From Pseudeuparius sepicola (lineage: Eukaryota; Arthropoda; Insecta; Coleoptera; Anthribidae), in assembly GCA_963920635.1 (NCBI GenBank), contig OY987298.1, positions 18,385,647 to 18,449,646 of the forward strand: a stretch of DNA of 64,000 nt. Direction: 5' to 3'. The notes beneath the pieces are model-generated. The model did not search any database and was not told the origin of the DNA. It was given only the letters and a program-made list of their open reading frames with translations. Numbering within the stretch: the stretch's first letter is position 1; the number at the start of each line of letters is the position of its first letter. The position numbers and the translations under genes are program-made. Shown here in pieces: positions 1-8,600 of this stretch.

Positions 1-254
1 CGTATTTACTACTATGCTTTCATAGTAATTTCGATATTTTAAATTTAATACACATATATTTTTTTTTTAAATCTAAGGGAATGTTTTTAGTAATAACTAA
101 ATAAATATAATTTTTAGTTTAGCAGTTCACTGTACAGTTTTAGTTTTTAGGATACCTATTACGTAGGTAATAAAGATAAGAGATAATAAAGGTTCTGGTG
201 GAACTAATATCAGTCAATTCCATGGAAATTCGATTGCTTCAATGATAAATTAGT

Positions 255-470
255 TATAGACCGCCGCCAGATAGTGACAGGGGTCGTAGTAGATTCTTCT
301 ATGCAGGGGGTCGGAAAATTTAACAGATTTTTTTTTTCGATTTTCCATTATGTTATCCCCAGGGGCCACTCGTAAATTTCCCTTCATTCTATTCAACATC
401 GATGTACTTTTCAACCCTCTTCGAGGCACGTATGCGAAAATGGGGCACCTAAATCTGTCCCTAATCTAAA
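255..470. repeat. Dispersed MITE-like repeat, copy A
   Basis: The part from about 337 to 465 matches the reverse complement of 44491-44625, with both carrying the same run around ACATCGATGTACTTT and GGGGCACCTAAATCTG. Copy A also has a GACCG..CCAGATAGTG block near 260 that resembles the far end of copy B, so it may be a short inverted-repeat element. No coding potential is seen. The first 250 bases of the window show only AT-rich sequence. Confidence 0.55.
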
Positions 471-485
471 AACGCTCTTTACTTG

Positions 486-905
486 TACAGGGTGGGCCAA
501 ATTGGACACTTTTAGAGGGAAACTCCTATCTTTGATGGAGATAGACGAAAACTGGTATCGGTGTCTGAGGCTCATTTTTTATGATAAACTTTATGGCTAA
601 AACCGCAAATCGATATCTGTCACCGTTCTTGAGTTACAGGGTGTTTTTCGAAAATGTGCGTTTTTGAAAAGTGGCTGTAACTTTTTTCGGGTTGAAAATT
701 TTCTGTTTCTGTAAAAACATTCCTAAAGCATTTTTTTACGTAGAATTCAATGCTGCTACTACATTTTTTCCATTCAATGGTTTAAGAGTGACCGATGAAA
801 AAAATATTTTTTAAATGTATACCCTGTATATTTTTGCATTTTTTAGTAGATCAAAAAATTACCATTCCAAAAATGTAGTTATCAATTATTCCTAATAGCT
901 TTTAT
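486..905. mobile_element. Truncated arm of an ACAGGGTG-type long-inverted-repeat MITE
   Basis: The sequence begins TACAGGGTGGGCC and runs almost colinearly with the left arm of the complete palindromic element at 21635-22448. Shared blocks include the segment around GAGGCTCATTTTTTATG and the one around CACCGTTCTTGAGTTACAGG. The matching right arm is missing, so this is a half element. It has no ORF and is non-autonomous. Confidence 0.7.
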
Positions 906-995
906 GATTTCATGTGTATAATTGGAAGCGCACACTTTCAACTCGTATATATAGGCTTTGGACGGTGATTCAATGAAACAACCAGTTAAGTTCGT

Positions 996-1172
996 CGTAT
1001 TCGCAATTAAAAATAAAACCAAGGCGAGGTTCAGAGGACTGATTATCAATAGGCGTGCGCGTCGAAATTTATAATTTTGAAAACTTCTTGGTATTATTAA
1101 TTTCGACGCGCACGCCTACGGATAATCAGTCCTCTGAACCTCGCCGTGGTTCTATTTTTAATTGCGAATACG
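996..1172. repeat. Foldback (hairpin) element with 75-bp arms
   Basis: Bases 996-1071 are nearly the exact reverse complement of 1100-1172. The arms begin CGTATTCGCAATT and end AATTGCGAATACG, separated by a loop of about 30 bp. The arms include a GC-rich GGCGTGCGCGTCGAAAT block. An ORF across it is only a by-product. It lies about 335 bp upstream of the gene 1 start codon. Confidence 0.85.
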
Positions 1173-1506
1173 AAAGCGCGGTGCATTTTTTGCACTGTTG
1201 CAGTCTCTCAGTGCGCCTACTTTACTGGGGTAATAAGGTTGATTTGCCCGACGGTTTAGACTTCCGATAAAAAATCTTTTAGTAGGCCTCCCCTACTGTG
1301 TGGTTACATTTTTTACATCATGCATAAAATCTCATAATGAAATTAAATGCCTCTATATCTTCCCTTTAAAACTGGACATCCTATACCACACCGCATTGTT
1401 AATTTACATAAACAAACATTTAAAATATTAGCAAACCTTGTTTAAATGCGATATACGGCTTGAATTTTTTTACTCGTCAGCGAGGTCACATTTAGTCGTT
1501 TTGAAA

Positions 1507-1699
1507 ATGTATGCAAAAACAAGTATATTGGCATTGTATATAATAATAGCATGTTTCGCGCAACAAAGTCATCAACAAGAAGTTGACTGTAAAGTGATAA
1601 AATACAAGTGTCCAGATACTCCACAAGTGTGTCCAAAGGGTCAGAGATTGGGTATAGGTAATGTGTGCAACTTATGCACGCTGTGCCTTAAAGCTTTGG
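1507..1699 (+). CDS. Gene 1, exon 1: secreted 10-Cys peptide family
   Basis: First exon of a two-exon gene for a small secreted peptide of about 101 aa. I chose the ATG at 1507, not the in-frame one at 1438, because only the inner start gives a proper signal peptide (MYAKTSILALYIIIACF) followed by the family's E-V-D-C start. Six cysteines follow in the family spacing, ending C-N-L-C-T-L-C-L-K-A-L. The exon stops one base into a codon at a GTAAGA donor (1700), the conserved phase-1 position. The matching exon 2 lies 10.6 kb downstream because an LTR retroelement and a second DNA element fill the intron. Function is unknown; an IGFBP/SIBD-like fold is inferred from the cysteine pattern. Whether the gene still splices is uncertain. 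Confidence 0.8.
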
Positions 1700-2330
1700 G
1701 TAAGAGACAAATAATTAAATGTAGGTTAAGATTTTTGTGGTATCTATAAGGTTGTTCTGGGTACCTGCATAATCATAGACTTTAGATTAAAGATTAAATA
1801 AGTACTGCCCTGCTTATTAGAAACGCGGTATCTGCAAAAATATCTGAAATCGTCTTTTCTGTATCATTGGGTTCACATTGGACTTATGTCTTTCCACGCT
1901 ACTTATAAAAGCGGTATCTGCAATATTAACAGTGAAATAATAAATGTTTTATATGCCGTATGTGCTAAATGCAAAGGTTTACTTAATGAAAATGCCGTAT
2001 ATTCATTTTGCTTAGCAAAAAAGCGGTACCTGCATATGAGACACTTGCAATTACCGCATTTTGTCTAAGCATACTGAACGTGCCGCTTTTTGTCTTAGCT
2101 TTGCCTGTTAATTCCCGCCCTATATTGTACACTCATTAGTCGTAAATGATTCGTTGGGTGAGGTAGAAAAGGAGTTCAACTAAACGGTACGGGGAAGAGC
2201 GGGGTGGTGCGAGGGTATGTAGAGGAAGCTGTACCACAGAGTAAAATTTGGCGCAACGTTGCCGCACTTACTCGAAATTCTTGATTTTTTGCTCATTTCT
2301 CATGCCTAGTGGACCGATTTGGGCCGCGCA

Positions 2331-2795
2331 TGTACAGGGTGTCCAGATTTGGATGTAAATGTCGGGTATCTCGGTTATTTGTAGAGATAGGGAGTTGCGG
2401 TTTTCGCGAATTGTTGCTACTTTTTTGTGAAACCAAAGATACCGTAAACACATAGGCACCTTCGTTTTTAAGATACAGGGCGAAATTGAAAATTTGCGCT
2501 TTTGGGGCATACCTCGTATCTTGGGAACGGTTAATGATATTGAAATGGAAAAAACTGTATCTTATAGACATTTTCATGTAGAATTCAGTGCCATATTCAG
2601 TTTTTTACTAAAATTGATAGTGTTCGATATATGGATCAAACTTAGATTTTTTACATATAACACCCTGTATATTTTCTACTAGTTATATTCAGATTGTCGA
2701 AAGCTTTACAAAAATAATAACACTATGTAGTTATTATCTATATTAGGCTCTAAAAATAACCGAGATACCCCGCATTTACAACCACACCCTGTACA
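2331..2795. mobile_element. MITE with TGTACAGGGTG ends
   Basis: The first ~45 bp (TGTACAGGGTGTCCAG...) and the reverse complement of the last ~45 bp (TGTACAGGGTGTGG...) agree, including the shared block GGTATCTCGGTTATTT. It is about 465 bp, has no credible ORF, and is nested in the 1802-3526 element. The ends resemble those of the DD41D-type elements elsewhere in the window. Confidence 0.75.
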
Positions 2796-3108
2796 TATAC
2801 AATGATATAAATGTATCCTACTAAGAACAATAGTAATTATCGAAAATGTAACGCATCTCGTTATGTTCAGCGATAGTAAAAAGAATGAGTACAGAACTTC
2901 TTTTCTCGAAGATAAAACAAAAACATTGGATTTTCTTATGAAAAAAGCGATGAAGAAAAGTGACCTACTTAAGAATGTTCCGTGCCTCGATAGAAAGAAT
3001 AAAATGGTGTGCTACCACAAAATCAGATGCCATTCTTGAAAAAATTGATTTAATATAAGATATATTATTGTTATAAATATAGAGGATAAATCACGCCTCT
3101 ATTACTTG

Positions 3109-3232
3109 TAATAATGGAAACGTTCGTGACAAGTTGGCCTAAGTATTACGTCATAGTAAATTCTTCTATGGTATTACCTACTCGTATTACACCTACCTTG
3201 TGCCTGAAATGCCATGAACGTTTCCATTATTA
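3109..3232. mobile_element. Small 124-bp MITE
   Basis: Perfect 17-bp terminal inverted repeats: TAATAATGGAAACGTTC at 3109-3125 and its reverse complement at 3216-3232. The outermost TA on each side may be the target duplication typical of Tc1/mariner insertions. Non-coding; nested in the gene 1 intron. Confidence 0.75.
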
Positions 3233-3650
3233 TATATAGTTATGAGTAGGTATGTAGATATTGCATTTTGCTTAAAAAAGGTCGCAACTCAATTGGTATG
3301 TTTACGAAGTAAATCCGCGGTATCTGACTTTTTAGCAAAAAAATTAAATATACGTTTTTTACGACGTCTACAGTATAATTCTGATATTAGTTAGTTCACA
3401 CATACACAGTTTTTGTTAGCGAAAAAGTATTAGTTTCCAAGATATTAACCAAAAACTTTTACGTCCGATTTCTCATTTTATCGCGGTACGTAGATACTGC
3501 GTTTCTAATAAGCACGGCAGAGTAGGTATCTAGCTTTTTCTTCACACTGTATAATGAAACAATTTAGAAATATCTGTTACTGTTTTTGGATCTTTTTAAT
3601 TAGTGCACCTAGATTATAACTGAATTAATTTTACAAAATACTTACATAGA

Positions 3651-4063
3651 TGTTATATCCGACCTCAAGCATCACCTTGATCATAACCTTGTTTTTACCC
3701 TTGATTCTGTTTACTGTTGGATATTATGTTCTCATTCTCTATTGTTCAAGATGCTTACTACAAAGATATCATTTTCCATTGTATATTGTTCTAGAATGAT
3801 TACTAGAACATATCATATTCCTTTTGAGTATTGTTAAAACTTGCTTACTGCAAGAATTGCAGAATTTGATCTTCCCTTTGTCTTTATATTCTTTTCCCAT
3901 GAGAACCACAACACCTCAGCATAACAGATCTGTATAAATAGGACCTAGTAAAGTAAGAGTGTTAATTCTAGTCTTGTCTGTAGTCTAAGCCGAAACTCTG
4001 TAACTCGCGTTACTCGAATAAAAGTTTTTTAAAAAAGTCTTCGTCTTCACGTCGCCCGTAACA
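3651..4063 (+). repeat. 5' LTR
   Basis: A 413-bp direct repeat matching 11918-12330. It contains a TATA box (TATAAATA, 3933-3940), followed about 80 bp later by a polyadenylation signal (AATAAA, 4018-4023), so U3, R and U5 can be placed roughly. It ends with the CA dinucleotide expected for integrase. The left flank carries TAGA at 3647-3650. Confidence 0.95.
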
Positions 4064-4066
4064 ATT

Positions 4067-4084
4067 TGGTGTCAGAAGTGGGAT
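4067..4084 (+). other. Primer binding site, probably tRNA-Leu
   Basis: TGGTGTCAGAAGTGGGAT begins 3 bases after the 5' LTR. It has the TGG start complementary to a tRNA CCA end. The following bases fit the 3' end of a leucine tRNA, the primer known for some Gypsy elements such as mdg3. The tRNA identity is from general knowledge, not a search. Confidence 0.7.
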
Positions 4085-4091
4085 CCTCGAT

Positions 4092-4230
4092 AAAAGGGTC
4101 TTCAACGAGGGAGATCCGGAGGCACTTAGAAGGACAGTCTCCTCGGGGGTCACCACACCACTACGATTGGAGCCAGCTGAAAAGGGTCTTCGACAGGAAG
4201 ATCCGGAGGCACTAAGAAGGACAGTCTCCT
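4092..4230 (+). repeat. Duplicated ~51-bp motif in the retroelement leader
   Basis: Bases 4092-4142 and 4180-4230 are close direct repeats, both containing AAAAGGGTCTTC, GATCCGGAGGCACT and AAGGACAGTCTCCT. They lie between the primer site and gag, where packaging or dimerisation signals normally sit. No ORF runs through them. The rest of the leader to 4404 shows nothing else clear. Confidence 0.7.
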
Positions 4231-4404
4231 GAGGCCAGCATCCAGCAACAACAGCAGCATCAACGACATCCAGCGAGCATGAAGTTACTTCTATTGTAAG
4301 TGAAAAACTTGAAGTGAATTTTATTTGTGATTTTTTTTTTGAACTTTCTACGTTGCTATTATTGAACTTTCTACGTTATAACGATATTACCTTTTCATTT
4401 CAAC

Positions 4405-5601
4405 ATGCCGAATAACGAAGCTATAAACTCTAATGTAAACAATGAAGCAAACGCTTCAAATAACGACGAAGTACCATTTAAATTAAGCGAAATATTTTCT
4501 ATCATCCCTGAATACGATGGGGATCAAATCAATTTAAATACTTTTATCATTGCATGTGATAGGGCCATGCAAATGACTGTTGGCGACCAAGCCATTTTAC
4601 TTGTTATAAAAATTAAAAATCAATTAAAGGGACGTGCAGCCCCACTCATTAATTCAAGAGACTTGAGTACCTGGAGGGAAATCAAACAATTACTTAACGT
4701 TCATTTCGGAGATCCTCGCGATCTAACTTCATTAATTCAAGATTTACAAAGAATGTGTCAATCCCAAAATGAAAATGCTTTGACTTTTGTAGGCAGAGTT
4801 CAAACTCACTGCTCGAAAATGTATGCCGCAATAGGAAAACAAAGCCTTCTCACTAGGGAACAAAAAGAATCGCAAGCTACATTAATCGATAGCATGTGCC
4901 TAAATACAGTTTTGACAGGTTTAGAACCAAGAATAGGGCAACTAATTCGTGCTAGCAATCCACCCAACATGATGGATGCTATAGCTTTAATTAAGAGAGA
5001 ATTGCAACTTTCTTATTTTGAAAATCAAAAATTTCAGAGGCAAAATCGTGTACCAGTCTTCAATAATAATATCAAAAGAACCAGTAATAATTTTCCAAAA
5101 TTTTGTAATTATTGCAAAAGAAATGGACATACTATCAATGAATGTCGAACTAAAAATCAAAATAATTATTACAGAAATGGTCCAAATCCTTCTAGCTACT
5201 ATAACAATTTCCAAAACAACTCCCAAAGAAATAATTTCTCCCAAAATAGGTTCCATCAAAGACCATCTTTTCCTCAGCAAAATAATTTTCAAACTCCTTC
5301 TTTCCAACCTAGGAATCACCCTCAAAACTTCCAACCAAGAAATCAACCTCCTAGAAATTTTTCTAATAATATTCCTAGAAACAATTTCCCAAGAACTTTT
5401 AATAATAATTCAGGTTTCCAGCCTTCTAATCAAAATTTTACTCCTAGATTCCCAAATTCAAATCCAATTAACCAAAATAGAACTCCCCAACAACATTATC
5501 TAGGCCAAAGCGAAAATTTTCAATTAACAGCCTCGGACCAGAATCCTATTCCCAACTTCAAAAATCTTGGTATGACCAATACGGACCAAACGTTTGCATA
5601 A
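4405..5601 (+). CDS. gag: Gag polyprotein (Gypsy type) with CCHC zinc knuckle
   Basis: A 398-aa structural polyprotein that would build the retroelement particle and bind its RNA. Residues 25-210 read like a Gypsy-family gag/capsid domain (S-I-I-P-E-Y-D-G-D start, then an alpha-helical stretch). One zinc knuckle, C-x2-C-x4-H-x4-C, lies near residue 233 in FCNYCKRNGHTINEC. The C-terminal third is very rich in Asn, Gln, Pro, Phe and Arg, as expected for RNA binding. The frame ends with TAA at 5599. Pol is in the -1 frame, which is open only after a stop at 5469-5471, so the two frames overlap across 5472-5598. Drosophila errantivirus Gags usually lack this knuckle. Confidence 0.93.
   Translation: MPNNEAINSNVNNEANASNNDEVPFKLSEIFSIIPEYDGDQINLNTFIIACDRAMQMTVGDQAILLVIKIKNQLKGRAAPLINSRDLSTWREIKQLLNVHFGDPRDLTSLIQDLQRMCQSQNENALTFVGRVQTHCSKMYAAIGKQSLLTREQKESQATLIDSMCLNTVLTGLEPRIGQLIRASNPPNMMDAIALIKRELQLSYFENQKFQRQNRVPVFNNNIKRTSNNFPKFCNYCKRNGHTINECRTKNQNNYYRNGPNPSSYYNNFQNNSQRNNFSQNRFHQRPSFPQQNNFQTPSFQPRNHPQNFQPRNQPPRNFSNNIPRNNFPRTFNNNSGFQPSNQNFTPRFPNSNPINQNRTPQQHYLGQSENFQLTASDQNPIPNFKNLGMTNTDQTFA
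5514..5520 (+). promoter_or_regulatory. Candidate -1 ribosomal frameshift site A_AAT_TTT
   Basis: The heptamer AAATTTT lies in the gag frame as A AAT TTT, fitting the X_XXY_YYZ rule for -1 slippage. It is the only such heptamer I find in the 5472-5598 overlap where both gag and pol frames are open. A downstream stimulatory structure was not assessed. Confidence 0.6.
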
Positions 5602-8600
5602 ATACCGTTGACAATAGCAATCTATATTATATTAAAGATAATACCGATAAGTACAAAATTTTAATTGACACAGGAGCTGGTATTTCAATTTTCAAACCAG
5701 AGACGGTTCAGCAATTTTTAAATCGATGTCCAGAAAATTTTCAAATTAAAGGTATTTCTGGCCAATCAATTCCTATTACTGAAGCGGTATTTGTTTCTTT
5801 TACGGGTCCTCTTTCTCCCCATAAAGTTTGTATTTGCGATCTAGATATAGGATTCGACGGAATTTTAGGCGCTGACTTTCTAGAAAGGTACGGTGCAATA
5901 GTAGATTTTAGGAATAAACAATTAATTACGTACTATAAGGTACACGAATTATTTAAAGACGGAGATGAATTAAACGAGTTAACGAATAATAATGATAATA
6001 ATAATCGAGTTGTTTATAAAAGACAAGTTAATGTTGACGAAAGATACGATAGCCTTCATATAAACGCTTATGAACGAAATAATAATAATAATAACGATTA
6101 CACGGAAAATATAAATAATTTTGAAAGCGAAAATACGAGTTATAATATAAATCAGGTTACGATAGAACCGCGTTGCGAAAAAATATGCAAGTTTCATACG
6201 AATAAATATACGAATAAAGAAATGATTTTATGCGCACAACGAGTAGAAAAGGTATACGTGCCAAATGCTATAGTAAAAATAAACGAAGACGGTAATTTTT
6301 ATACGACAATATTAAACGCTAATGCCATAACAAAGGATATTTGTTTCGAAGAATTTGAATTTGAGCCTTACATTAAAGAAACGAACGCTAGTGCTAATAT
6401 TATTTGTAATTTTAATAAAACGAAAAGCAGAGTAGAAGAAATAAAAGAATCATTAAGGCTAGAACATTTAAACGAAGAAGAAAAGGAATTAATTACTAAT
6501 TTATGTTTGAATTTTGAAGATATATTTTACTTTGACGGAGATTTTTTAAGTTTTACTAATGAAATAAAACATACTATCGATACAGGCGACGCTAAGCCAA
6601 TTTTTACTAAATCTTATCGATATCCACAAGTTCACAAGGAAGAAGTAAAAACACAAATTAATAAAATGCTTTCTCAAGGAATAATTAGACCTTCTGTTTC
6701 ACCATGGTCGTCCCCAGTATGGGTCGTTCCAAAAAAATTAGACGCTTCAGGCAAACAAAAATGGAGAATCGTAATTGATTATCGGAAATTAAATGAATTA
6801 ACAGTTAATGACAGGTATCCACTGCCTAATATTTCAGATATATTAGATCAGTTGGGTAATTGCCATTATTTTACTACTTTAGATTTGGCTTCTGGTTTTC
6901 AACAAATTGAAATGAATCCAGAAGACATTTCGAAAACTGCTTTTTCCGTTGAAAATGGACATTTCGAATATTTACGTATGCCCTTTGGCCTTCGTAATGC
7001 GCCCTCAACCTTTCAGAGGGTTATGGATAATATACTAATGGGGATACAAAACGAAAAGTGCTTAGTTTACATGGACGACATTATTATTTATTCTTCCACA
7101 ATTAATGAACATATCTCTCGTATTACTGAAGTTTTTCAAAGATTAAGAAATTCAAATCTAAAAATACAGCCAGATAAGTGTGAATTCTTACGAAAAGAAG
7201 TAATTTATTTAGGACATGTTATTACACCTGAAGGGGTCAAACCAAATCCACAAAAAGTACAAGCTGTTATCGATTTTCCTCAACCTGCCAATACTAAACA
7301 AATTAAACAATTTTTGGGTCTTACTGGTTACTACAGGAAGTTTATTCCAAACTTCGCAAAAATGACAAAGCCTTTAACTCGACTTTTAAGAAAAGACGTA
7401 CCATTTATTTTTGATAAAGATTGTCGTGAATCTTTCGAACAACTTAAAAATGCATTAATAACTTCACCAATTCTAATATATCCTAATTTTGAAAAAGAAT
7501 TTGTTTTAACTACAGATGCAAGCGCTTTTGCTGTAGGCGCGGTACTTTCGCAAGGACCTGTTGGAAATGATCTTCCCATAGCATACTTTTCAAGAACCTT
7601 AAGTCCAGCAGAAATAAAATATAGCGTTATAGAGAAAGAACTATTGGCAATAATTGCTGCCGTAAAAAACTATAGACCTTATCTTTTCGGACGAAAATTC
7701 TTATTGGTTACAGATCATAGACCTTTAACCTGGCTTTTCTCAATAAAAGATCCCGGTAGTCGTTTAGCACGTTGGCGACTTAAATTAGAAGAATATAATT
7801 ATCAAATAATTTATAAACCTGGAAAAATTAATCGAAATGCCGACGCTTTATCTCGAATCAAAATCAATCATATAAAAGAAGCTGTTTCCTTTCATACTTC
7901 CCTAGACGAACCATCTACTTCCCATGATAATCCTCAAGACATTGACCCGCCTATTGACAATAATGAGACTGACGAAATTGCTATAATCTGTAATGAATTT
8001 GACAGATTTTTTGATCTATACAAGACGACTTCAATGATCGACTATTCTAAAATCCAATATACAAATAATCAACTTTTAGACAAAACACACAAGGACATTG
8101 TACTAATTTTTCAACAAGACAAATTAACAGACCTTCACGAAAAAGTTATTGATGATTTACTTGAGCTAAATCCTGATTTTAACTATAATAAAGCAAATGT
8201 TCTTTCCAGTCAAACCGTAGCTAAAAGAAAATATTATATAATTCCTGTTCCTTTTAATTTTGAAACCGCAATACAAGTACTCTTCATATCTCTTTATTAC
8301 AGTAAACATATATTCGAAGAAAATAAAACTTATTACATTGAAAACAATCCAGATTTTCCAATTTTAGAAATGTTTAATTTTTTGTTCTCAGATAAAAATT
8401 TCCAACTAACAATTTGTCAGAACATTGTGACTATACCAGACGAAGACCAAATACCTATAATAATAGATCAATTTCATTCAGGCAAGACAAACTTACATCG
8501 AGGAATAAACGAAACAATTAGACGTATTAAACAAAAATATAATTGGACAGGACTAACTAAAGACGTTGAAACCTTTATTCGACAGTGCGAAATCTGCCAA

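Larger units (their letters stand above)
1802..3526. mobile_element. DNA-transposon-like element in gene 1 intron
   Basis: The left end (TGCTTATTAGAAACGCGGTA) and the reverse complement of about 3482-3526 (TGCTTATTAGAAACGCAGTA) match over some 35 bp, marking terminal inverted repeats of a ~1.7-kb element. A GCGGTATCTGC-like motif recurs inside near 1828, 1910, 2022 and 3315. No transposase ORF is visible, so it is non-autonomous or decayed. It carries two smaller MITEs at 2331-2795 and 3109-3232 and sits wholly within the intron of gene 1. Confidence 0.6.

Noticed and set aside
1438..1506. Upstream in-frame ATG of gene 1
   Set aside because: Using it puts 23 non-hydrophobic residues before the signal peptide, unlike all other family members.
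4987..5503. Plus- and minus-strand frames overlapping gag
   Set aside because: Shadows of the low-complexity Asn/Gln-rich part of gag; no domain.
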